6,597 bases of DNA from contig JAFDVT010000647.1 in the NCBI GenBank assembly GCA_018268875.1, positions 1-6,597 of the forward strand, read 5' to 3'. Shown here piece after piece: positions 1 to 5,352 of the stretch. Position numbers and translations under genes: made by a program. The stretch is from Acidobacteriota bacterium. Lineage in GTDB: Bacteria > Acidobacteriota > Terriglobia > Bryobacterales > Bryobacteraceae. The notes under the pieces were generated by a model. It ran no database searches, was not told where the DNA came from, and worked only from the letters and a program-made list of their open reading frames with translations. Position 1 is the first letter of the stretch, and each line of letters starts with the position of its first letter.

Positions 1-810
1 ATCGTTTTCGAACCCTACTACGAGAACTATCACCCCGACACGCTGCTCTGCGGCGCCACCCGCAAGCTGGTCACGCTGCGCGCCCCGGACTGGACCTTCG
101 ATCCCGATGAACTCCGCCGGGCCTTCACCAGCAAGACCAAGGCGATCATCCTGAACACACCCAACAACCCCACAGGCAAGGTCTTTTCCCGCCAGGAACT
201 CGAATTCATCGCGGGACTTTGCCAGGAGTTCGACACGCTCGCCATCACCGACGAAATCTACGAGCACATCGTCTACGACGGCCTCGCCCACGTCCCGATC
301 ATGACCTTGCCCGGAATGCGCGAACGCAGCGTCCTCATCAACAGCATGAGCAAGACGTACTCGGTGACAGGCTGGCGCGTAGGCTGGGTGTTAGCCCCGC
401 CGGACCTCACCGAATCCATCCGCAAGGTTCATGACTTTTTGACCGTCGGCGCCGCCTCGCCGCTGCAGCAGGCCGGCGTGCTCGCTCTGTCGGCACCCGC
501 CAACTACTACACAGAACTCTCCGCCCACTACCAGGAACGCCGCGACAAAATGATGGGGATCCTCGGCGCGGCGGGCTTCCGGTGCATCAAGCCGTATGGC
601 GCCTACTACGTGATGGCCGATGTTTCGGGCTTCGGCTTCCCGAACGACATCGCGTTCGTCCGGCACCTGATCGAGGAAATAGGAGTGGCCGCCGTCCCCG
701 GGTCGAGTTTCTTCGAAAACCCCGAAAACGGCAGCCACTTGATTCGTTTCTGCTTCTGCAAGAAGGACGAGACGCTGGAAGCCGCCCGCGAGCGGCTTGC
801 CAAGCTTTAG
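1..810 (+). CDS. PLP-dependent class I/II aminotransferase, kynurenine/glutamine transaminase K-like (5' end cut by window edge)
   Basis: The reading frame is open from base 1 and ends at TAG 808-810, giving the last 269 residues of a protein whose family is usually about 380-400 residues, so roughly the first 110-120 are missing. Visible in window-codon numbering: NNPTG at 55-59 (the Asn contacts PLP), ITDEIYEH at 82-89 with Asp84 and Tyr87 that hold the cofactor ring, the Schiff-base lysine Lys118 in SMSKTY, the following GWRVGW at 125-130, and Arg249 in HLIRFCF, which grips the substrate carboxylate. All catalytic residues that should lie in this part are present. The NTPNNPTGKVFSR block and the IRFCF tail resemble kynurenine aminotransferase/glutamine transaminase K and E. 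coli YbdL more than classical aspartate aminotransferase. It probably moves amino groups from Met, Gln, Kyn or aromatic amino acids to 2-oxo acids in the cytoplasm. Substrate is inferred; a generic aspartate-aminotransferase label is possible. Internal ATGs such as 301 are not starts because conserved sequence continues upstream. Confidence 0.93.
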   Translation: MVFEPYYENYHPDTLLCGATRKLVTLRAPDWTFDPDELRRAFTSKTKAIILNTPNNPTGKVFSRQELEFIAGLCQEFDTLAITDEIYEHIVYDGLAHVPIMTLPGMRERSVLINSMSKTYSVTGWRVGWVLAPPDLTESIRKVHDFLTVGAASPLQQAGVLALSAPANYYTELSAHYQERRDKMMGILGAAGFRCIKPYGAYYVMADVSGFGFPNDIAFVRHLIEEIGVAAVPGSSFFENPENGSHLIRFCFCKKDETLEAARERLAKL

Positions 811-2189
811 CGGTTCACGAACTGCACCGAGCGAACGATGTCTTCAAACTGCGACTTCGCAGCCTGCCATTCGCTCGACGGCGCCACCACGACGATGTAG
901 AACAGGCCGTCCCGGTGGGGCGCGGTGATCAGCAGGTCCGTTTCCGTCTCGTTCGCGTAGCCGGAACCGGTCTGCAATACCGTCGCGAGCCCTCTCACGC
1001 CGCCGATCGTCGCATTGCTCTGCTGCGTGACCTTCATCTTCGGGTCGCCCTGCTGCAACTGCCCGATCAACGCCTGCGTGTCCCGCTGCAAATTGATGTC
1101 CGACGCGTTCTGCGGCGAATAGAAGCTCTGGATCAGGCCGTAGGAAATGGCACTGCCCGCGACGGCCGCCTTGGGAGCGATCGTGATCGCGTTGCCGTTG
1201 GAGTCGCCCATCACATCCCAGTTATCGGGGTAACGCATCGACACGGCGGCGTTACGAAAATCCCTGGTCCGTCCCGACGGACGCACCTGCGCCGGCGTAC
1301 CCGTCACCTGGCCGTTGCCCTGTTGCTGCTGCAGTTCCTTCTTCGGCGCCGCCGGGATTCCCGACACGATCGCCTTGATGTGTTCGAACTGTCCGGTGTC
1401 GCCGTTGTAGTTCTGCTGCGGCATCAACGTCACCAGTTCTTCGGTGGCCTTCACGCGGTTGCCCGGGCTCGGGTGCGACGAAAAGAACGCCGCGACCTTG
1501 CTGGACTTGCCGCTCTGCGCTTCTAATTTTTCGAAGAATCGCGCCATTTCTACCGGGTTGTAACCGGCGTCGCTCATCATCAGCGCGCCGTTGTAGTCGG
1601 CCTGGGATTCCGCGTTCCGCGAAAACTTCATCAACACGGAATTCGCGCCCAAACCAATGCCCAGTTGCGTCAGCTGCCCCAGCATTCCGTTGCCGGCCAT
1701 CGCGCCGCCCAAGGCGAGAGGAATCTGCAAGAGGTTCTGTTTGCTGGCCTGATTCGTACCATGCCGTAGGGCGACGTGCGACATTTCGTGCGCCAGCACG
1801 CCCGCAAGCTGCGCTTCGTTTTCCGCCGCCTTGATCAAGCCCGTATGCACGTACATCGGGCCGCCCGGCAGCGCGAACGCGTTGATGCTGTCGTCGTTTA
1901 CCAGCTTGAAATAGTAAGGAAATTCGTTGGCTCGCTTGCTCTTCGCCAGCTTGCCGCCCACCAGGTTCAGGTACTGTGTGACTTCGGGGTTGTTCACCAC
2001 CACAACCTGCTTTTCAACCTCGGCGGCCGATTCCTTGCCCAGCTGAATGTCCTGATCCTTGCTGAACAAGTTAAACCCAGGCTTCTGCTCCTGGATCTGT
2101 TTCTTCTTCTGCCCGAAAGCGCCGGCCGGGCCGCCAGCGAAACATAGCCCCAACGCTAGCCAGGAAACCAATCTCTTGTTCGTTGTCAT
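807..2189 (-). CDS. Exported M48 family zinc metalloprotease with C-terminal PsbP/DcrB-like domain
   Basis: This is a complete 460-residue protein starting at ATG 2189-2187, with an AAGGA ribosome site 10 bases upstream. Residues 1-24 form a signal peptide: Lys5-Arg6, a hydrophobic run, and an A-G-A cleavage site after Ala24. Cys16 is preceded by Leu, so it does not fit a lipobox. The M48 peptidase domain spans about 35-260. It carries zinc-binding HEMSH at 134-138, the third-ligand motif RNAESQAD at 191-198 (Glu194), and SSHPSPGNR at 237-245, a usual M48 marker for the periplasmic BepA/LoiP-type group. No TPR repeats follow. A Gln/Gly/Pro linker (about 283-308) leads to a second domain at about 309-460 with YPDNW near its start and a final FEDIVRSVQF helix-strand. 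That pattern recalls the PsbP/DcrB (Mog1-like) fold, which is my inference. The likely role is envelope protein quality control. Its stop TAA (809-807) overlaps the aminotransferase stop. It is divergent from ilvE. Confidence 0.93.
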   Translation of the reverse strand: MTTNKRLVSWLALGLCFAGGPAGAFGQKKKQIQEQKPGFNLFSKDQDIQLGKESAAEVEKQVVVVNNPEVTQYLNLVGGKLAKSKRANEFPYYFKLVNDDSINAFALPGGPMYVHTGLIKAAENEAQLAGVLAHEMSHVALRHGTNQASKQNLLQIPLALGGAMAGNGMLGQLTQLGIGLGANSVLMKFSRNAESQADYNGALMMSDAGYNPVEMARFFEKLEAQSGKSSKVAAFFSSHPSPGNRVKATEELVTLMPQQNYNGDTGQFEHIKAIVSGIPAAPKKELQQQQGNGQVTGTPAQVRPSGRTRDFRNAAVSMRYPDNWDVMGDSNGNAITIAPKAAVAGSAISYGLIQSFYSPQNASDINLQRDTQALIGQLQQGDPKMKVTQQSNATIGGVRGLATVLQTGSGYANETETDLLITAPHRDGLFYIVVVAPSSEWQAAKSQFEDIVRSVQFVNR

Positions 2190-2199
2190 TGTTGTGTGA

Positions 2200-2204
2200 T
2201 CCTT
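2200..2204 (-). promoter_or_regulatory. Ribosome binding site of the M48 gene
   Basis: The minus strand reads AAGGA ten bases before ATG 2189. A second purine block, AGGAG (2210-2206), lies 16 bases before the ATG, too far to be the main site. The spacing supports the 2189 start, which also gives a well-formed signal peptide. Confidence 0.5.
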
Positions 2205-2213
2205 ACTCCTCGT

Positions 2214-2241
2214 TTTACACCCGCACGACGATTGCCAACAA
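2214..2241 (-). promoter_or_regulatory. Weak candidate promoter for the M48 gene
   Basis: On the minus strand, TTGTTG (2241-2236) and TGTAAA (2219-2214) are separated by 16 bases, a weak sigma-70-like pair giving a short leader that contains the AAGGA site. Alternatives further upstream are TATAAG (2261-2256), TATAAC (2269-2264) and TATTAT (2272-2267), each one base off the -10 consensus, which would share the AT-rich core with the ilvE promoter. I cannot decide between them from sequence alone. Confidence 0.25.
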
Positions 2242-2265
2242 CGGGTTCAGTCTCCCTTATACAGT

Positions 2266-2271
2266 TATAAT
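2266..2271 (+). promoter_or_regulatory. Perfect TATAAT -10 box of ilvE, placed for a leaderless transcript
   Basis: TATAAT matches the sigma-70 -10 consensus at all six bases and sits in an AT-rich patch in otherwise GC-rich DNA. If its last base is position -7, then +1 falls on A2278, the first base of the ilvE start codon. No good -35 box is present: the 17-base spacing gives GGGTTC at 2243-2248. No Shine-Dalgarno-like purine run lies between the box and the ATG, which agrees with a leaderless or nearly leaderless mRNA. Confidence 0.65.
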
Positions 2272-2277
2272 ACGTTC

Positions 2278-3213
2278 ATGTTGACGCCTACGAGCAAGAT
2301 CTGGCATAACGGCCAATTGATCAATTGGGACGATGCCAAAATACATGTTCTCTCCCACGTTGTGAGCTATGGAAGTTCGGTTTTTGAAGGGGTCCGGTGC
2401 TACAACACCAAAAACGGTCCCGCCATCTTCCGCTCGTTCGAACACGCCCGTCGCCTCGTCGATTCCGCGAAAATTTACCGCATCGGTGTGAATTGGACGG
2501 CTGAGCAGTTGAGTGAAGCGTTCGTAGAACTCGTACGCGTCAACAAGCTTCAGTCCTGCTACATCCGTCCCATCATCCTTCGCGGCTACGGCGACGTCGG
2601 CGTGCTGCCCAAGCGCGTGCCGATCGAAGTCTACGTCGCCTGCTGGGAATGGGGCAAGTATCTCGGCGCCGAAGCGCTCGAACAGGGAGTCGATGTCTGC
2701 ATCTCCAGCTGGAACCGGCTGGCTCCCAACACGCTGCCCGCCATGAGCAAGGCCGGCGCGAACTACATGAACTCGCAGCTCATCCGCATGGAGGCCGACA
2801 TCAACGGCTACGCCGAAGGCATCGCCCTCGATTCCAACGGCTATGTCAGCGAAGGCTCCGGCGAAAACATCTTCGTCATCCGCGACGGCAAGATCGTCAC
2901 GCCGCCGCTGGGCGCCAGCGTTCTGCCCGGCATCACCCGCGACAGCATCATCCAGATCGCCAAATCGCTCGGCTATGGTGTAACGGAAACTCTCGTCCCG
3001 CGCGAAATGTTATACCTCGCCGACGAAGTGTTCTTCACCGGTACCGCCGCCGAGGTGACGCCCGTCCGCTCGGTGGACCGCATCCCAGTCGGCGCCGGCA
3101 AGCGTGGACCCATCACCGAGAAGATCCAGAAAGCGTTCTTCGATATTGTCGAGGGGAATGCGCCGGATCAGTTCGGCTGGCTCACGCCGGTGGCCGAAAC
3201 CGTCACGAAGTAG
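2278..3213 (+). CDS. ilvE: Branched-chain amino-acid aminotransferase (class IV, fold type IV PLP enzyme)
   Basis: The enzyme catalyses the reversible last step of valine, leucine and isoleucine synthesis, with glutamate as amino donor, in the cytoplasm. The protein has 311 residues; E. coli IlvE has 309. Visible landmarks are KIWHNG at 7-12 (the usual start region of the family), Tyr31 and the GSSVFEGVRCY block at 32-42 with Arg40, Arg97 in YIRPI, the PLP lysine Lys158 in AMSKAGANYMNS, and VSEGSGENIF at 190-199, where Glu192 corresponds to the E. coli cofactor-contacting glutamate. GITRDS at 218-223 and FFTGTAAEVTPVRSVD at 252-267 complete the signature. These residues separate it from D-amino-acid aminotransferase and aminodeoxychorismate lyase. 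The start is firm: conserved sequence begins seven residues in and no in-frame ATG, GTG or TTG lies just upstream. It appears monocistronic, with a promoter immediately before the ATG and a terminator at 3322-3360. It is divergent from the M48 gene, with no obvious functional tie. Confidence 0.96.
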   Translation: MLTPTSKIWHNGQLINWDDAKIHVLSHVVSYGSSVFEGVRCYNTKNGPAIFRSFEHARRLVDSAKIYRIGVNWTAEQLSEAFVELVRVNKLQSCYIRPIILRGYGDVGVLPKRVPIEVYVACWEWGKYLGAEALEQGVDVCISSWNRLAPNTLPAMSKAGANYMNSQLIRMEADINGYAEGIALDSNGYVSEGSGENIFVIRDGKIVTPPLGASVLPGITRDSIIQIAKSLGYGVTETLVPREMLYLADEVFFTGTAAEVTPVRSVDRIPVGAGKRGPITEKIQKAFFDIVEGNAPDQFGWLTPVAETVTK

Positions 3214-3221
3214 GTCAATCG

Positions 3222-3297
3222 TTTGCAGGAGACGGCCGTTTCTGTAAAAGACGACGGCCACCTCCCCCGAGATCTCCGTCCGGGCCGTTCCTGCAAA
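3222..3297 (+). repeat. Long imperfect inverted repeat with internal direct repeat, 3' of ilvE
   Basis: The left arm TTTGCAGGA-g-ACGGCC (3222-3237) pairs with GGCCGT-TCCTGCAAA (3283-3297): 15 base pairs with one bulged G, closing a 45-base loop. Inside, GGCCGT (3234-3239) can instead pair with ACGGCC (3254-3259), and GAGATCTC (3269-3276) is a palindrome. The sequence at 3234-3251 is repeated at 3283-3300 with 15 of 18 bases identical. It begins eight bases after the ilvE stop and has no T-run behind it, so it is not itself an intrinsic terminator. It could protect the mRNA 3' end, be a small structured RNA, or be a dispersed repeat. Function is unknown. Confidence 0.6.
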
Positions 3298-3321
3298 GGA
3301 TCTGGAGTCAGTTGTATCAGG

Positions 3322-3360
3322 AAAGCCGGCCGCGTCCTATAGGGGCCGCCGGCTTTTCTT
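3322..3360 (+). terminator. Intrinsic terminator downstream of ilvE
   Basis: AAAGCCGGC (3322-3330) and GCCGGCTTT (3348-3356) form a perfect 9-bp GC-rich stem around a 17-base loop. The stem runs into a T-rich tract, TTTTCTT (3354-3360). The position, about 110 bases after the ilvE stop and before nagA, fits ending the ilvE transcript and separating the two same-strand genes. Confidence 0.75.
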
Positions 3361-3367
3361 CCGCAAT

Positions 3368-3434
3368 CCACAGGATCTTTCCCATGTGGGTGCTATGCGT
3401 TACAGGCGCCCGCCTGTTAGCCTGTTGTGGACAA
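3368..3434 (+). promoter_or_regulatory. Cluster of ACAGG/CCTGT motifs upstream of nagA (possible operator)
   Basis: The stretch just before nagA holds ACAGG at 3370-3374, ACAGGC (3402-3407) inverted against GCCTGT (3412-3417), a tandem GCCTGTT pair at 3412-3418 and 3420-3426 (8-base period), and the short dyad TTGTGGACAA at 3425-3434. Together these could be a repressor or activator site controlling amino-sugar use. I do not recognise the regulator. No convincing -35/-10 pair was found; TAGAAA at 3439-3444 is the only weak -10 candidate. Confidence 0.3.
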
Positions 3435-3457
3435 GCCGTAGAAAAAACATCAACCCT

Positions 3458-4603
3458 ATGAAATGTACCGGAATCAATGCGCTGTCCGCCGAACCCGTTG
3501 AGGTCCGATTCGATCAGGTGATCACTGGCGTGGACCCCCTGGTGGACGCCCAATCCGGTGGTCCGTACCTCGCGCCGGGGTTCATCGACTTGCAGGTGAA
3601 CGGTTTTGCCGGAGTCGATTACAACAAGACCACAACCACTCACGAACAGATTCTGCACTCGCTGCGGGCCCAGTTCGCCACCGGCGTCACGCGTCTGTAT
3701 CCGACCCTCATCACCAATTCTGAACCGGAAATCGTAGGCTGCCTCCGGAACCTTGCCGCCGCCAAGGAAGCGCTCGGCAACGAAGGCTCGGCGATGGAGG
3801 GCTTCCACGTCGAAGGACCATTCATTTCAGCGGAAGACGGCCCCCGTGGAGCCCATCCCGTCCGTTGGGCCCGCAAGCCGGACATCGAGGAATACAAGCG
3901 CTGGCAGGACGCCGCGCAAGGCCAGGTAAAGCTCGTCACGATCTCCGCCGAGTACGACGAATCGCCGGCCTTCACGGAAGCGGTGGTGCGCGACGGCGTG
4001 GTCATCAGCATCGGCCACACCAAGGCCACCACGGAACAGATTCGCGCCTGCGTCGCCGCTGGCGCCACCATGTCCACGCACCTCGGCAACGGCGCCCACA
4101 GCATCCTGCCTCGCCATCCGAACTACATCTGGGATCAGATGGCCGAAGACAAGCTCATCGCCAGCCTGATCGTCGACGGCGTCCACCTCGGTGCGAACTT
4201 CGTCAAGGTCGCCATCCGCGCCAAGACGGTCGAACGCATCGTGCTCGTCACCGACGCGGTAATGCCCGCCGGATGCGCTCCCGGCGACTATATGTTGGGG
4301 GAAGTGGAGGTCGAACTTCTGCCGCCCGGCAACCGTGTCGTCCTTCGCGGTGGAACTCGTCTGGCAGGCTCCGCCTTGAAGATGCACGACGCCGTGGCGA
4401 ACGTTATCGAAATGGGTGGTGTCACGTTGCGCGATGCGGTGGTCATGGCCACCATCAACGCCGCCCGTGCCGGACGCATCGGTTCACGCCATCGCGGCTT
4501 GAGCACCGGTGACCGTGCGGACCTGGTTCGCTTCACGATGGACAACGGCCGCTTGCAGATCGTCGACACGTGGCTCAACGGCCAGCAGGTGTATTCGGCC
4601 TAG
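3458..4603 (+). CDS. nagA: N-acetylglucosamine-6-phosphate deacetylase
   Basis: This cytoplasmic metal-dependent amidohydrolase removes acetate from GlcNAc-6-phosphate to give glucosamine-6-phosphate, the committed step in recycling or degrading amino sugars from peptidoglycan and chitin. The protein has 381 residues, the usual family length. Landmarks are LAPGFIDLQVNGFAG at 38-52, where Gln46 and Asn48 replace the HxH of most amidohydrolases, as in E. coli NagA; metal ligands Glu119 (HVEGPF), His187 (SIGHT) and His208 (STHLGNGAH); substrate-binding His243 (DGVHLG); and catalytic Asp266 (LVTDAVMPAG). A TIM barrel is expected, with the C-terminal NG-x-L-x-I-VDTWLNGQQVY strand returning to the small beta domain. 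I chose ATG 3458 because it begins the family-like MKCTGI strand. The in-frame ATG at 3386 would add 24 residues of Arg-rich, non-family sequence. No clear Shine-Dalgarno site precedes 3458, only an A-rich run at 3442-3447. No nagB, transporter or regulator is adjacent in the window. Confidence 0.93.
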   Translation: MKCTGINALSAEPVEVRFDQVITGVDPLVDAQSGGPYLAPGFIDLQVNGFAGVDYNKTTTTHEQILHSLRAQFATGVTRLYPTLITNSEPEIVGCLRNLAAAKEALGNEGSAMEGFHVEGPFISAEDGPRGAHPVRWARKPDIEEYKRWQDAAQGQVKLVTISAEYDESPAFTEAVVRDGVVISIGHTKATTEQIRACVAAGATMSTHLGNGAHSILPRHPNYIWDQMAEDKLIASLIVDGVHLGANFVKVAIRAKTVERIVLVTDAVMPAGCAPGDYMLGEVEVELLPPGNRVVLRGGTRLAGSALKMHDAVANVIEMGGVTLRDAVVMATINAARAGRIGSRHRGLSTGDRADLVRFTMDNGRLQIVDTWLNGQQVYSA

Positions 4604-4655
4604 AAAAAACAATCGCGTGTGTAGACGGCAAGCATCTCCGTCCACACACGCGATT
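4604..4655. terminator. Strong hairpin terminator between convergent nagA and the endostatin-like gene
   Basis: AATCGCGTGTGT (4611-4622) pairs perfectly with ACACACGCGATT (4644-4655). After one A-C mismatch, GACGG (4624-4628) pairs with CCGTC (4638-4642) around a 9-base loop. On the minus strand the stem is followed by one base and then six T (A-run 4604-4609), a textbook terminator for the leftward gene. On the plus strand only ATTTCC follows, so termination of nagA there is likely weaker. The hairpin starts immediately after the nagA stop and ends seven bases from the opposing stop. Confidence 0.85.
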
Positions 4656-4662
4656 TCCTGTC

Positions 4663-5304
4663 TTACTTGGTAGCGAAGCAGTAAAAACGGCCCGCGCCAC
4701 CGGTGGCCACCAGGTTCGCCTGACTGCAGCCGCGCGACGCATGCGCCGAGTTCCACGAATTCGGATTCTGGCCGCCGCCCTGGCGGTCGTGATGTCCTAC
4801 CAGCGCGCTACCCTCGCCATGGCTCGTCCAGTTCTTGCACGTGCTGTCTTCCGTACCCGGCTTTACCGTACCGTCCAGTTGCGAGCCCGTCAGGATGTCG
4901 TGCTGGTTCGGCGTGTCGCCGCGCCCGTTCACCACCTGCCCCAACTCGGTCAGCGAGTTCTGCTTGCCCAGCTTGTTGTTTTCCGAATGCAGATCCGCGA
5001 TATCCTTGGCCACTTCCACACCCTTGGAATTGAACCACGGCCCCTTGCCGATGCGATCCCTCGCGTTTACCGCTTTCAGCTTGCCTTCCGGCTGCTGGCT
5101 CAGGTACGCGCGCCATACCTTTTTCTTCGAACCGGCGGCCTTGGCGAGCTTTGCGCACTGCGCGTCCGCGCCCTTCAAGCCACCCAGGTCCGCACCATTG
5201 CCGCTGCCCGCGCTCGTGATGAAAAAGCTCATCTTCGGATCGGCCGTTTGCCCAAAGCAAAGCGCGCCCGCCGCCGCCACGGAAAGTAGAATTTTGATTT
5301 TCAT
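4663..5304 (-). CDS. Secreted endostatin-like (C-type-lectin-fold) protein of unknown function
   Basis: This is a 213-residue protein from ATG 5304-5302; a TTG two codons upstream (5310) is a possible but less likely start. Residues 1-18 are a signal peptide (two Lys, then LLSVAAAGALCFG, likely cut before Gln19), so the product is exported. The mature part starts its fold at MSFFITS (25-31) and has four cysteines, Cys50, Cys156, Cys193 and Cys209. WRAYLS lies at 64-69, an RGD triplet at 128-130 in GRGDTP, GHHDR at 170-174, SWNSAH at 183-188 and FYCF at 207-210. The order of Cys, WRAYLS, Cys-x-x-Trp and a final aromatic-Cys strand resembles the vertebrate collagen XVIII endostatin domain, where the cysteines pair first-fourth and second-third. 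Similar bacterial proteins are, as I recall, annotated as lectin or hypothetical. The fold assignment is inference and no enzymatic motif is visible. It lies 48 bases after the S9 peptidase gene and may be co-transcribed with it. It ends at the 4604-4655 hairpin. Confidence 0.85.
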   Translation of the reverse strand: MKIKILLSVAAAGALCFGQTADPKMSFFITSAGSGNGADLGGLKGADAQCAKLAKAAGSKKKVWRAYLSQQPEGKLKAVNARDRIGKGPWFNSKGVEVAKDIADLHSENNKLGKQNSLTELGQVVNGRGDTPNQHDILTGSQLDGTVKPGTEDSTCKNWTSHGEGSALVGHHDRQGGGQNPNSWNSAHASRGCSQANLVATGGAGRFYCFATK

Positions 5305-5352
5305 ACTCAAAGAATCGTATCAGGGTATGGCCCGTTGCGGGAACCCGCGCCT

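Noticed and set aside
582..1526. A long open frame on the plus strand (over 300 codons) across the aminotransferase end and antisense to the M48 gene.
   Set aside because: Its product is very Arg-rich and low in recognisable motifs. It lies over two well-supported genes in other frames, as expected for shadow frames in GC-rich DNA.
2232..2237. TTGCCA as the -35 box of the ilvE promoter.
   Set aside because: It lies 28 bases from TATAAT, far beyond the usual 16-18 base spacing.
3386..3457. An in-frame ATG at 3386 that would extend NagA by 24 residues.
   Set aside because: The added sequence is Arg-rich and unlike NagA. The family-like amino terminus begins at ATG 3458, and the extension would cover the motif cluster before the gene.
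5337..5348. The GCGGG-AA-CCCGC dyad after the S9 peptidase stop as a terminator.
   Set aside because: The stem is short with a two-base centre and no T-run on either side.
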